A stretch of DNA of 64,000 bases from Cedecea neteri (GCF_000758305.1 NZ_CP009458.1:2542001-2606000); one strand, 5' to 3'; positions 26,670-35,927 are shown, numbered from the stretch's first letter. A program made the numbers and translations. The notes: a model not told the origin generated them from the letters alone.

Positions 26670-28772
26670 TTGAATCAGCACGTTCGTTTACTACGCTCAG
26701 CCATGTTCGCCCTGGCCGCAACCGCCGGCTGCTACAGCGCAGCCGTTAGCGCTCAAACGCCAGCCGACTGGCAAAATGGCGCCTATGCCTATTCTGCTCA
26801 GGGCACGCCGCTGCGCACCGTCTTGCAGGATTTCGCCAGCAGCCACGGCGTGAATCTGCGTTTAGGAGATGTGCCCGACAGCGTGGTGGACGGACGCCTG
26901 CGTTCCGACAGCGGCGTGGCCTTCCTCGACCGCCTGGCGCTGCAGTACCGCTTCCAGTGGTTTGTCTATAACGGCTCGCTGTTCGTCAGCCCGCAGTCGG
27001 CAGAAACCTCAAAGCGCATCAGCGTGTCAGCCGATGCCGCGCCGGATCTCAAGCAGGCGCTGCGTGATGTCGGGCTGCTGGAAGACAAATTCGGCTACGG
27101 CGAGCTGCCGGACGACGGCGTGGTGATTGTCACCGGGCCGCCGGAGTACGTCGCGCTGGTGGCGGACTTTAGCGCCAAAGACAAAGACAAAAAGCAGAAT
27201 AAAGAGATGATGGCGTTCCCGCTGAAGTACGCCTCGGTGGCCGATCGCGAAATTAAATACCGCGAGAAAACGCTGCTGGTGCCCGGTGTGGCAAGCATCC
27301 TCAACGAACTGCTGGGCAAAAAGAGCAACCGTTCTTCACAAGGGATTGTGCCCGGTGGGGAAGGCAGCTCGCGTGAAGCCCTCAACAAATCATTCCAGGA
27401 ACAATCGGACAACATTCTCTCCGGGCTGATTCAGGGCCAGGACAGCCGTATGCGCGGCGCAGGCGGTGATGACGAAGGGGAAATGAACCCGCTGGTTTCT
27501 GCCGATGTTCGCAACAACGCCCTGCTGGTGCGGGACGATCCCAAACGCCGGGAGCAGTATCAGGCGCTGATTTCGCAGATCGACGTGCCGCAAAAGCTGG
27601 TGGAAATCGACGCCATGATCATTGATGTCGATCGCCATGCGTTTTCGAAGTTCTCCAGCAACCTCAGCGGCACATTCGGCAACATTACCGCCGGCTCTTC
27701 CATGCTGCAGGGCGCAGGCACGCTATTCGTGACCGACTACAGCCGCTTCTTTGCCCAGATCCAGGCGATGGAAGGCGAGGGCAACGCCTCTATCGTGGCT
27801 AACCCGTCGATTCTGACGCTGGAAAACCAGCCCGCAGTGATCGACATGAGCGATACCGCTTTTATTACCGCGACCGGTGAGCGCGTGGCGACCATTGAAC
27901 CAGTAACAGCCGGAACCAGCCTGCAGGTGGTGCCGCGTGCCATTGGCAGTGGGCCAACCAGCACGGTGCAGTTAGTGGTGGATGTGGAAGACGGCAAAGT
28001 CCAGGTCAACGATGACGGCGTGGCAACCGGCGCGAAGCGCGCCACGGTCAGCACTCAGGCGCTGGTGCAGCAGAACGGCTCGCTGGTCATGGGCGGCTTC
28101 CATTCACGTGAAACCGGCGACACCGACCACCGTATTCCGCTGCTGGGCGACATTCCTTACCTGGGGAAATTCTTCTCTTATACCAGCCACGAAACGTCGC
28201 AGCGCGAACGCTTGTTTATCATCACGCCGCATCTGGTGGGCGACCAGGTGGACCCGACGCGTTACATCGACGAGCAGGATCGCCAGCAGCTCTCTTCGGC
28301 AATGAATGAAGTGCAGCTCCGCCAGCGCTACAGCTCGATGAAAGGCGATATCGAAAACGCTATGCGGGATTTGGCGGAGGACAAAGTCCCGACGGGGTTC
28401 CAGGCAGGCGGAGAAGGCGTGGGCATTGGCCAGCTGTGTAACGTGGGGCCGGGGCTGTCATCAGACAGTTCTCACAGCCAGTGGTACAGCAATTCGTCGG
28501 TACAAATTAGCGTCGGGCTGATCCGCAATATCAGCGGCAAGCCGCAGCGTTTTGACGAATCCAATTGCCGCGATGATGACGTGCTGGCCGTGGCCGCCTG
28601 GCCGGGTGGAAACCTTGCCCCAGGTCAGTCGGCAGAAGTGTATATCGCTTACCGCACGCGAGGAGAAGGGCGCCGCAGCCGCCAGTCGCTGCTGACCTCT
28701 GCCTCGTCTTTGCCGGTGAATTCATCCAGATCGCGCAGCTATCTTTTGCCGCCGCGCCCTGTACTGCATTAA
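26670..28772 (+). CDS. hrcC: Outer membrane secretin HrcC (SctC)
   Basis: This secretin forms the outer membrane ring. It has an N-terminal signal sequence ending near VSAQT, N-domains with QGTPLRTVLQDFASSHGVNLRL, the secretin core (QKLVEIDAMIIDVD, SSVAN-like VANPSILTLENQPAVIDM, and the GGF then PLLGDIPYLGKFF block) and a C-terminal extension. I favour the TTG at 26670 because of AGGAGA eight bases before it; the ATG at 26628 lacks a site. hrpG, which normally lies between hrpF and hrcC, is absent. Confidence 0.93.
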   Translation: MNQHVRLLRSAMFALAATAGCYSAAVSAQTPADWQNGAYAYSAQGTPLRTVLQDFASSHGVNLRLGDVPDSVVDGRLRSDSGVAFLDRLALQYRFQWFVYNGSLFVSPQSAETSKRISVSADAAPDLKQALRDVGLLEDKFGYGELPDDGVVIVTGPPEYVALVADFSAKDKDKKQNKEMMAFPLKYASVADREIKYREKTLLVPGVASILNELLGKKSNRSSQGIVPGGEGSSREALNKSFQEQSDNILSGLIQGQDSRMRGAGGDDEGEMNPLVSADVRNNALLVRDDPKRREQYQALISQIDVPQKLVEIDAMIIDVDRHAFSKFSSNLSGTFGNITAGSSMLQGAGTLFVTDYSRFFAQIQAMEGEGNASIVANPSILTLENQPAVIDMSDTAFITATGERVATIEPVTAGTSLQVVPRAIGSGPTSTVQLVVDVEDGKVQVNDDGVATGAKRATVSTQALVQQNGSLVMGGFHSRETGDTDHRIPLLGDIPYLGKFFSYTSHETSQRERLFIITPHLVGDQVDPTRYIDEQDRQQLSSAMNEVQLRQRYSSMKGDIENAMRDLAEDKVPTGFQAGGEGVGIGQLCNVGPGLSSDSSHSQWYSNSSVQISVGLIRNISGKPQRFDESNCRDDDVLAVAAWPGGNLAPGQSAEVYIAYRTRGEGRRSRQSLLTSASSLPVNSSRSRSYLLPPRPVLH

Positions 28773-28781
28773 GGAGCCACG

Positions 28782-28967
28782 ATGAAACCTTCGATTTTGT
28801 TACTGATGGCGGTGGCGTTTGTGCTTAGCGGCTGCGCCACCCGCAATGACAACGGCTGTGACAGCGTGGCCTGCAGGCCGCTGTCAGACAGCCACCACCT
28901 GACTATCTGGTGGCCGAACGATATGCGTAACGGCGTGCAGGATTACACGCAGATGCCGGTGCGCTGA
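28782..28967 (+). CDS. hrpT: Small lipoprotein HrpT
   Basis: The 61-residue lipoprotein has the lipobox LSGC at residue 18 and a short Cys-containing tail (NGCDSVACRPL). It follows hrcC by nine bases. HrpT-type pilotin-like lipoproteins help the secretin reach the outer membrane. No hrpV follows, in contrast to other Hrp1 clusters. Confidence 0.88.
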   Translation: MKPSILLLMAVAFVLSGCATRNDNGCDSVACRPLSDSHHLTIWWPNDMRNGVQDYTQMPVR

Positions 28968-29043
28968 GTGCGAGAGCGGGCGTGGCTGTTTGCACGCCTG
29001 TTTTTAAAAAATCATATTTTTTCCTGATGTTATGCAGTTTTGT

Positions 29044-29071
29044 GGAACCGAAGCCGGTTTCTTTTCACTTA
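29044..29071 (+). promoter_or_regulatory. hrp box of hrpN
   Basis: GGAACC-N15-TCACTTA has one departure from the consensus (T for the first C of CCAC) and is 74 bp before the harpin start. Confidence 0.85.
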
Positions 29072-29145
29072 ACAGGCGTCTTAATACTGCGAACCAGCAG
29101 GGCTGGTCGCCTGTATCAACCCCGTTGTCATGGTGAGGTAATCGA

Positions 29146-30096
29146 ATGAGTACGATTGGAAATATGCTGAATCTGGCCACTGCATTACCGCAGCTGGCGC
29201 TGAACGCAACCCCAGAAGGTATGGCCGCTAACCTGTTGAAAAACGTTGGCGATCAGATGGTGCATGACATTGCATCCAAGCTGACCAACCTGCTGTTCTC
29301 TGGCGGCATGAACGGTAACAACAATAACAACACCTTTATGTCCCCGCAGAGTCAGGGCGGCGCGAGCATGGGTAACACGCTGGCAATGAGCAACATGCAG
29401 CAGATGCTCCAGCAGGTGCTGCAGCAGATGGGCGTGAATTCCCAGAACTCTCCGTTCAACAGCCAGGCGGGTGCAGGCAACATGAATGCCTTCAACAGCG
29501 GCATGAGCAACGGCCTGCAGTCACCGTCTACAGGCATTGGCCTGGTTCAGCTGCCGCTGTCCACCACCAGCGCCAACAGCGCAAACAGCTTCAACCAGCT
29601 GGGTAACAGCATGGGCAGCCAGCTGGGCAGCAAAATGGGCTTGCAGGCGCTGGATGACGTGAAGTCAGATACCAGCGGCCTGAGTGCCATGCTGGGCGGC
29701 GGCGGTAAAGTTGACGGCGGCTCGAAAGAGACTCGCGCTGAAATCGGTAAATTCATGGATCAGCACCCGGAGATCTACGGCAAGCCGCAGAGCGCGGGCG
29801 CCGGTATGCCGGGCCTGGTGCACATTGGTAAAGGCCCATCCAGCTGGGAAGATGCGCTGAAAAACAGCAAGCCGCTGAGCGGCGATTCGCTGAAAGCCTT
29901 CCAGTCCGCGAAAAACGATCTGAAAACCTCCATGGTCGGTGGCTCTATCCCAGGTTCCGCTACGGCACCGGGCAACGGCTCTTCCAGCCTGCTGATGAAC
30001 GCCGACGCACAGCTGTTTAACGGCAATATCATCAAGGATGCCATGAAGCATCACCACGGTGCGCTGATGAACCTGGCCAGCGCCGTGCTGGCTTAA
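29146..30096 (+). CDS. hrpN: Harpin HrpN
   Basis: The 316-residue heat-stable-type harpin is rich in Gly, Asn, Gln, Met and Ser, lacks cysteine, and starts with an amphipathic segment (STIGNMLNLATALPQLALNATP). A Met/Gln helix (MQQMLQQVLQQMG) follows. The C-terminal part matches Erwinia HrpN in K.MDQHPEIYGKPQ-like and SWEDALKN.KPL segments. Harpins are secreted by the type III apparatus and elicit plant defence or aid translocation. It is monocistronic behind its own hrp box, with two hairpins after the stop. Confidence 0.93.
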   Translation: MSTIGNMLNLATALPQLALNATPEGMAANLLKNVGDQMVHDIASKLTNLLFSGGMNGNNNNNTFMSPQSQGGASMGNTLAMSNMQQMLQQVLQQMGVNSQNSPFNSQAGAGNMNAFNSGMSNGLQSPSTGIGLVQLPLSTTSANSANSFNQLGNSMGSQLGSKMGLQALDDVKSDTSGLSAMLGGGGKVDGGSKETRAEIGKFMDQHPEIYGKPQSAGAGMPGLVHIGKGPSSWEDALKNSKPLSGDSLKAFQSAKNDLKTSMVGGSIPGSATAPGNGSSSLLMNADAQLFNGNIIKDAMKHHHGALMNLASAVLA

Positions 30097-30130
30097 GAGA
30101 TTGTGTTGTAATCCACAGATGTTCTTTTTG

Positions 30131-30161
30131 ACGCGTGGTGCAAGGTAACTTCACCACGCGT
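30131..30161 (+). other. Stem-loop after hrpN
   Basis: ACGCGTGGTG pairs with CACCACGCGT around an eleven-base loop. A stronger terminator lies 30 bp further on. Confidence 0.6.
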
Positions 30162-30192
30162 GTTTCGCGAAACTCTTCTTCGCCCTCTATTT

Positions 30193-30237
30193 GACCGGTT
30201 TTTCTGCGTTAATCGCGTGGGATACCGGTCTTTTTTT
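30193..30237 (+). terminator. Rho-independent terminator of hrpN
   Basis: GACCGGT and ACCGGTC form the closing stem and are followed by seven T. Confidence 0.75.
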
Positions 30238-30339
30238 GGTCTCTCGAGCGCGCCCGTGCATTGCAAGCGCAGAATAATTATTCGAGTCTCTACCTAAGCG
30301 CTGTCTCTTAGTCAGAAATCCCTGCGCTTATGTAGGGTC

Positions 30340-30611
30340 GGCGAATATTCCGTTCACTTCCAGTCCTGTTTTATATGTCACCACCAAACTCGTGAACGGC
30401 TCGGGGGAGTCACCGTCACTCCCCCGAGACCCCGGACTCCCGGCGAAATAAATCGACCGCTGAAGCGGCAGACCTCCGTTTTATCTCCCAGTCCTGGGTC
30501 GGCTGAGATGCGTTCCCGACGCTCTCAACCTCCGGCCGTTCCCGACGGCCGGACCCTGGTCAGTCGGAGAGAAAACGGAGGCGATTTAAGCCGGAACCGT
30601 GCCTCGCTTTA
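30340..30611. repeat. Structured intergenic element containing the right arm of the long inverted repeat
   Basis: There is no gene here. The segment holds an 11-bp perfect hairpin (CTCGGGGGAGT/ACTCCCCCGAG, 30400-30428), a second palindrome (TCCGGCCG...CGGCCGGA) and internal inverted strings (CCTCCGTTTT and AAAACGGAGG). Its last 48 bp (30564-30611) are the reverse complement of 8845-8892. The terminal inverted strings suggest a mobile or amplified element without its own transposase. Confidence 0.65.
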
Positions 30612-30647
30612 TGTTTAGCACTGATTTAAAACGCAGCGTCGCTTCTT

Positions 30648-30753
30648 ACCCTCACCCTAACCCTCTCCCTGGAAGGGAGAGGGAATAAACAATGTTTCCC
30701 GTGGCTTTTGTGTCCTCCCTCGCCCCTTTGGGGAGAGGGTCGGGGTGAGGGGC
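30648..30753. repeat. CCCTCACCC-type palindromic repeats
   Basis: Two units of the same family as at 0.13-0.30 kb and 8.44-8.80 kb, in the opposite order to the left array, next to the right inverted-repeat arm. The rest of 30754-30932 shows no gene. Confidence 0.8.
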
Positions 30754-30932
30754 AGGATTGTTCACGAATATTTAGGTGATAGCCGGAGGGGTTGCTGCTT
30801 AGCGTTTCTGAACATGCGGGAAAAAAGATCTATAGGTGAACGGAATAACTGCAAAGTGAAAGATTTCTTCTGGAGAATTCACAAGTAAAATGTGACTAAG
30901 GCAGAACCCAAAGGAAGGGGCGATCGCCGCCG

Positions 30933-32015
30933 CTACTCCTCAAACTCAATCGTCTCGCCCTTCAGGCGTCCCTCAAGTTTGCGCAGCAGGCGGTAAATAG
31001 CGGCCACCGCTTTTAGCGTATCGCGTGGGATATAGGCGCCTTCTTCGGTGGTGCGGTAAAGATTACGGGTAAGCCAGACGTAGCGAACCACCGGGATATT
31101 GGCGGCGTGTGCCAGTTTAATCAGCGCTTTGGCGTCTTCGTCCTGCGCTTTAAACAGCAGCACCGGCAGCGGCGTTTCGTCCGGCAGATAGCGCAGCCCC
31201 ACGGCGTAGTGCGTCGGGTTCACCAGCAGCACGTCGGCTTTTTCCATCTCCTGTGGGGTGACTTTTTTTGCCGGCGCGTTGAGGATTTCGTGGGCGACGT
31301 GCTTACGGTGGCCTTTGGTATGCGGGTCACCTTCCATCTGCTTGTATTCGTTTTTCACATCCTCGTGGCTCATGCGGTTTTGCTTGAGGAAGAAATATTT
31401 CTGCAGCGCAAAGTCGGCCACCGAAAACACCAGCATCACGCCAACGATGGTGTGGGCGAGGGTTTCCAGAATCGCCACGCCCGCGTGCCAGAAACCGTCC
31501 AGCGTGCCGCCTGAAAGATTGGCCATTTGCGACAGGCGGGGTTTGATCAGCAGCCAGAACACCACCGAAAGGGTGATGGCCTTCAGCAGGCTGTTGAGGA
31601 TCTGAATAAACTGCTTTACCGAAAACATCTCTTTGAATTTATTCAGCGGGTTCAGCGCCTCAAGCTTCGGGGCCAGCGCGGCGATGGCAAACAGCGGGCC
31701 AAACTGGATCCAGCCTGCGGCAATGCGCAGCAGGATCACGGTGCCCACCGTCATCATAAAAAACACCCCGACGGTCAGCAGCGCGGCGCCGCCAACTTCT
31801 CCTAACGCCTGATTGAAAGGGCTGCTGAGGCGCATCAGCGGCAGGAGCATCAGCGCCTGCAGCTTCGCCATACTGGCTTCCATCATGGAAAAAATCAGCT
31901 GCAGGACGCCGAACATGATCAGCAGTTTGGGGATGTCCTGACTCTGGCTGACCTGGCCTTTTTTACGCGCCTCCTGAAGTTTATGGGGGCTGGCCTTCTC
32001 TGTTTTTTCACTCAC
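30933..32015 (-). CDS. hrcU: Export switch protein HrcU (SctU)
   Basis: The 360-residue FlhB/YscU family protein has four N-terminal membrane helices, then a cytoplasmic domain with the self-cleaving NPTH motif at 266-269. Cleavage there switches substrate specificity from pilus to effectors. It is the last gene of the eleven-gene minus-strand operon that begins at hrpJ. Confidence 0.95.
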   Translation of the reverse strand: MSEKTEKASPHKLQEARKKGQVSQSQDIPKLLIMFGVLQLIFSMMEASMAKLQALMLLPLMRLSSPFNQALGEVGGAALLTVGVFFMMTVGTVILLRIAAGWIQFGPLFAIAALAPKLEALNPLNKFKEMFSVKQFIQILNSLLKAITLSVVFWLLIKPRLSQMANLSGGTLDGFWHAGVAILETLAHTIVGVMLVFSVADFALQKYFFLKQNRMSHEDVKNEYKQMEGDPHTKGHRKHVAHEILNAPAKKVTPQEMEKADVLLVNPTHYAVGLRYLPDETPLPVLLFKAQDEDAKALIKLAHAANIPVVRYVWLTRNLYRTTEEGAYIPRDTLKAVAAIYRLLRKLEGRLKGETIEFEE

Positions 32016-32039
32016 GGCTTGGCACCCTCCGAAGCGGCG

Positions 32040-32849
32040 TTACCAGGTGGTTTGACGGGCGGGCAGAATATCCGCCAGGTGCGGGATCATATCCCGCAGG
32101 CCGCTGAACTGGTGGCCTGCGAAATATTCCAGCGTGGGCAGGTAAAAGATGAAGAATAGCAGCCCGGCGATGCACTTCAGCGGCACGGTCAGCACCGTGG
32201 CCTGCAGCTGCGGGCTGTAGATGCTGAGCACGCCGACGGCAAAATCAAGAAACAGCAGGAGCAGCACCAGTGGACCGGCGTACAGAATGGTATCGATAAA
32301 CATCTGCTTCACCTGGCCGAGGAACACCAGGAACCCCTGCTCGCGGAAGTCGGGTAGCCAGCTGTCCACCGGCCATAGCCGATAGCTGTCCCAGATAACC
32401 TGGGTGGCCAGCGAAAGGCCAAAGTTGACGATCAGCACCATCATCGACCATTGCAAAAGCATGTAGCCGAGCGGCGTTTCGTCTGCGCCCAGGGCCGGGT
32501 TAAGCTGGCCGCCACTGAGCGCCCCACGCTGGTTATCAAACAGCACGCCCACTGACTCAAACAGCCAGAAGGGAAGCGCCAACAGGTAACCAAGAAAAAT
32601 CCCCAGCACCACTTCTTTCAGCATCATGGCGACAATGCCCCACGGCGTGTGCGGAGCGTGGGTCAACATCGGGACAATGGTCGGCGTGACAAAAAGCGCC
32701 AGCGGCACGACAACCGCCGTGCGGATCATCCCTTTCAGGGCAGAGAACGCAAACAGCGGCGTCAGTAGCACGCACGGGTAAACACGGGCGATTGCCAGCC
32801 CAAGTCCCAGCATGCCGTTGAAAATGGGCGTCAGTTCGGCGGCAATCAT
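32040..32849 (-). CDS. hrcT: Export apparatus protein HrcT (SctT)
   Basis: The 269-residue SpaR/FliR-type membrane protein has multiple hydrophobic helices and the conserved DNQRGA and ADETPLG segments near residues 105-130. It is part of the export gate with HrcR and HrcS. Its start overlaps the hrcS stop by four bases. Confidence 0.94.
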   Translation of the reverse strand: MIAAELTPIFNGMLGLGLAIARVYPCVLLTPLFAFSALKGMIRTAVVVPLALFVTPTIVPMLTHAPHTPWGIVAMMLKEVVLGIFLGYLLALPFWLFESVGVLFDNQRGALSGGQLNPALGADETPLGYMLLQWSMMVLIVNFGLSLATQVIWDSYRLWPVDSWLPDFREQGFLVFLGQVKQMFIDTILYAGPLVLLLLFLDFAVGVLSIYSPQLQATVLTVPLKCIAGLLFFIFYLPTLEYFAGHQFSGLRDMIPHLADILPARQTTW

Positions 32850-33112
32850 CGCAGGGTTCCGGACGCGGCCATCATGTTGAAGGCGGACTGCGCCAGCTCC
32901 ACCATTTGCAGGCCAATCCAGCGGCCGCTCAGCGCCAGCGTGGTACCCACTGCCACCAGCTTGATGGCGAAGGGCAGGGTCTGATCCTGGAGCTGAAACA
33001 CCGCCTGCAGCAGGGACACCACAATGCCCACCAGCACGGCGACCACCAACGGCGGCGCGGAGAGCACAACCACCATCAGCACCGCCTGCTTAAACATGTA
33101 GATCATGTCCAT
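32846..33112 (-). CDS. hrcS: Export apparatus protein HrcS (SctS)
   Basis: The 88-residue FliQ-type protein has two membrane helices and the conserved LQDQTL.F.IKL loop. The ATG at 33112 follows a GAGGA site and sits after the hrcR stop; a longer frame reaching 33178 would overlap hrcR. Confidence 0.93.
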   Translation of the reverse strand: MDMIYMFKQAVLMVVVLSAPPLVVAVLVGIVVSLLQAVFQLQDQTLPFAIKLVAVGTTLALSGRWIGLQMVELAQSAFNMMAASGTLR

Positions 33113-33119
33113 AACGTCC

Positions 33120-33788
33120 TCACATATAGCTGTAGAACAGGCCGTCCAGCAGGCGCGTCCAGCCGCTGACCATGACAAAAAGCAGAATTTTGAGCGGCAA
33201 AGAGATGGTCATCGGCGACACCATCTGCATCCCCAGCGCCAGCAGCACGTTGGAGACAATCAGGTCCACCACCAGAAATGGGATAAAAATTAAAAAGGCG
33301 ATCTTGAAGCCGTTTTGCAGTTCGGACAGCACGAACGCCGGGATCAGGATCAGCAGGTTGTCGCGCTGGTGGACGACCTTCTCAGACAGATCTTTCGGCC
33401 ACATGCGCTGGCTGTTTTCCATCAGGTGCGTTTCCAGGTCCGGGTCGCTGTTGCGCAGCATAAAGTCGGTCAGCGGCTTAATGCCGTACTGCAAGCTGTT
33501 CTCTAAGCGCTCGGCGCTGGTGGTATCGAGAGGTTTCTCTTTGAAGCGGGTTTGCATCCCGTCGAATACCGGCGCCATCACGAACAGCGTGGCGGCCAGC
33601 GCGATGCCGTAAAGCGCCATGTTGGGCGGCGTTTGCTGCACTCCGATGGCGTTTCGCGTCAGCATCAGCACCATCGAAATCTTGAGAAAGCTGGTGGTGA
33701 TCATCAGCAGCAGGGGCAGCAGGGAAATTGCCCCCAGCAGGATGGCCAGCGCCAGCGGATTGAATGAGCTGATATTCTCGGCCATCAC
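33120..33788 (-). CDS. hrcR: Export apparatus protein HrcR (SctR)
   Basis: The 222-residue FliP/YscR-type protein has four membrane helices and the family motifs SFLKISMVL and FLVVDLIVSNVLLALGM. Its start overlaps the hrcQ stop by four bases. Confidence 0.95.
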   Translation of the reverse strand: MMAENISSFNPLALAILLGAISLLPLLLMITTSFLKISMVLMLTRNAIGVQQTPPNMALYGIALAATLFVMAPVFDGMQTRFKEKPLDTTSAERLENSLQYGIKPLTDFMLRNSDPDLETHLMENSQRMWPKDLSEKVVHQRDNLLILIPAFVLSELQNGFKIAFLIFIPFLVVDLIVSNVLLALGMQMVSPMTISLPLKILLFVMVSGWTRLLDGLFYSYM

Positions 33789-34837
33789 ACGGGTTCCATG
33801 GCCGTACCCGCCTGGCGCAGCATGCGGGTGACCTGGAAGCCGAGCGTACCGTTAACGTCCACCAGTTCACCTTTTGCCAGCAGGCTGTTGCCGTGGCACA
33901 GCAGCGCCTCACCCGGCGTGACGTGCTGAACCAATACCGTTGATCCCGCGTCCAGCTGCTGTAGTTCGCCGAGCGTCAGCTGCAAGTTACCGCAGCGGAT
34001 GGTTAAATCCAGCGACAAGTCGTCGAAACTCCCCCGTGTTGTTTGCCATTCCCCGGCGGGTACCACTTCTTCGCCGTCCTGCTGATCGTCGTACTCCAGG
34101 GGGGCGTTCGGGTAAGTCATGGTTAGCTCCTCGCTAAACGTAATGTGTAGTAAGTCTCTGTGAGTGGTTTCGCTCGCCAGTTCCAGGTGAACTTGAAATT
34201 GTCGCCGTGCCAGCGGCATAACGCCGTGTCCTTCCGGCGAGAAGAACGTCTCTGAGGGCAAAAGCAAATCTCCGCTGGCCAGGCGGCGGGCGGCACCTGA
34301 GGAAAGCTGGAGTTTGCCAACGGTCAGCGGTAACTGAAGCGGAAATTCTGGGTTGAGTGGGGCGATCAGCCGCTGCCAGGCGGGATGCCGGGCAAGCTGA
34401 TGCAGCGTGTCCCAGGAGAGCGACAACAGCGTACTGGCCTGGGCTTCGCCGAGAAAAACCTCAAAGCGCAGCGTGATGTCAGGTTGTTGCCGTTCTTCGG
34501 CAGGCTGCAGAAACTCAAAGAGTTCGGCCAGTTGGGGGCTGAGCTGTTGGCTGAAATAGCGCCAGTACCAGGCATTGTTCTCGGTGGAAACGCCGGGCAG
34601 CGCCGGGCAATCGGCCATCAGTCCCAACACCGGCAGCGGGTCGCTAAAAAGCAGCGTGCCAGCCGCGCAGTGAAAAGCTTCACCCGACATGTCTGACCGG
34701 GGCTGCGTTCGGGAAGGTAAGAGGCGAAGTTCACCGGCCAGTTCTTCCCGGAAGAAAGGGAGCCGCCAGCCGCTGCCGATCCAGCGCCGCAGCCGGGCTT
34801 CGTCATGTGACTGGGCGGCAAGCATCAGGCGTTTCAT
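33785..34837 (-). CDS. hrcQ: C-ring protein HrcQ (SctQ), single polypeptide
   Basis: The 350-residue FliN/YscQ family protein has the C-terminal SpoA domain (LDLTIRCGNLQLTLGELQQLDAGSTV). It builds the cytoplasmic sorting platform. Unlike P. syringae, where the gene is split into hrcQa and hrcQb, it is one unbroken frame, the enterobacterial state. Confidence 0.92.
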   Translation of the reverse strand: MKRLMLAAQSHDEARLRRWIGSGWRLPFFREELAGELRLLPSRTQPRSDMSGEAFHCAAGTLLFSDPLPVLGLMADCPALPGVSTENNAWYWRYFSQQLSPQLAELFEFLQPAEERQQPDITLRFEVFLGEAQASTLLSLSWDTLHQLARHPAWQRLIAPLNPEFPLQLPLTVGKLQLSSGAARRLASGDLLLPSETFFSPEGHGVMPLARRQFQVHLELASETTHRDLLHITFSEELTMTYPNAPLEYDDQQDGEEVVPAGEWQTTRGSFDDLSLDLTIRCGNLQLTLGELQQLDAGSTVLVQHVTPGEALLCHGNSLLAKGELVDVNGTLGFQVTRMLRQAGTAMEPV

Positions 34838-35457
34838 ACTGCCTCCCGCCGCTTAAAGCGCAGGCGAACTTTTTTCCCCAGACGGCCGCTGAGCGAGCCT
34901 TGCCCGTCCTGTTCAAAGCCGCGAACTTTGTCCCAGGCCTCGGCGGAAAAGCCGAGTGCAATATCCAGCACATCGCCATTGGCCGGGGTCACTTGCGCCA
35001 CCACTTCACCTAAATCCGGTAGCAGCAGACTAAAACGCGCGGGCAGGCTTTCCTGTTGTTCAATACCTTGCACCAGGTGTGATTCCAGCATGGCGCGCAG
35101 GGCGGAAGACTGGGATTCACTGGCCTGCTGCGGCTGCTCAGCACCGCCGAGCGAGCCGTCAAACAGATTGAGCGCCAGAATGGGCATCACCGGGGCTGGT
35201 TCATCGTCGGACAGGAGATCGCTGAACTCTTTTTCATCCCGCGACAGTTTCTGGCGATCGCTGGCCCGGCTGGACGAAGACGCGCTGCGAGCGGGCATCT
35301 GCGGCATGAAGGGCGTGTTATTCCCCGGCGCGCGTGGTGTGCGAGGTGCAGGCGTTTGCGGGCTGTTTTCCGGCTGGTGGTGTGGCTGCGGAGCAGGATG
35401 AGCCTGCTGCCAAAGTTTCGGCTGCGGGTGAGCGTTTTTTAGCGCGTGGTGAATCAT
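34834..35457 (-). CDS. hrpP: Needle-length/substrate-switch protein HrpP (SctP)
   Basis: The 207-residue protein has a Pro/Gln/Ser-rich first half (NSPQTPAPRTPRAPG) and a globular C-terminal T3S4-like part. The family controls pilus length and the switch with HrcU. The call rests on composition and position between hrpO and hrcQ. It overlaps both neighbours by four bases. Confidence 0.82.
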   Translation of the reverse strand: MIHHALKNAHPQPKLWQQAHPAPQPHHQPENSPQTPAPRTPRAPGNNTPFMPQMPARSASSSSRASDRQKLSRDEKEFSDLLSDDEPAPVMPILALNLFDGSLGGAEQPQQASESQSSALRAMLESHLVQGIEQQESLPARFSLLLPDLGEVVAQVTPANGDVLDIALGFSAEAWDKVRGFEQDGQGSLSGRLGKKVRLRFKRREAV

Positions 35458-35927
35458 AAAGCGTTCCCCTGATTTTGGTTGAGCAAATACTCCATTTTTT
35501 CGATGTCCCGCTGGCAGCGCTGCACGGCTGACTGCGCGGCGGTCAGCCGTTCCTGTTGCTGTTGCACCTCTGCCTGTAGCTGGTGCGTGTGCTGAATTTG
35601 TTGAATCACCCCCGCGCGGCTGGATTTCTCAACGTCCAGCGTCTCCCGCAGGTCGTTAAGCGGCTGCGTGACGCCCGCGTGCTGCGGCACAAAATCATTG
35701 CGCAGCTGCAAATAGCCGATTTTCTTTTCTGCCAGCTGCTGTTCGCCCTGTTCGACGGCCTGCTGGCAGCGCCGGAGCTGCTGTTCGTGCTGGCGCTGCT
35801 CGCTTTCACAGCGGCGTAAGCGCCGCCGCCGGATGGGCAGCAAAAGCGTCAGCACCTGCTCGAGGGCAACCTGCTGCGGATCGGGTGAGAGCGGTGTTTC
35901 GGCCTCGCTATAACGGCGCATAAGCAA
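35454..35927 (-). CDS. hrpO: ATPase stalk protein HrpO (SctO)
   Basis: The 157-residue protein is almost wholly a Gln/Arg-rich coiled coil (two antiparallel helices, FliJ-like) that couples the HrcN ATPase to the gate. It overlaps hrcN by 20 bp and hrpP by four. Confidence 0.87.
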   Translation of the reverse strand: MLMRRYSEAETPLSPDPQQVALEQVLTLLLPIRRRRLRRCESEQRQHEQQLRRCQQAVEQGEQQLAEKKIGYLQLRNDFVPQHAGVTQPLNDLRETLDVEKSSRAGVIQQIQHTHQLQAEVQQQQERLTAAQSAVQRCQRDIEKMEYLLNQNQGNAL

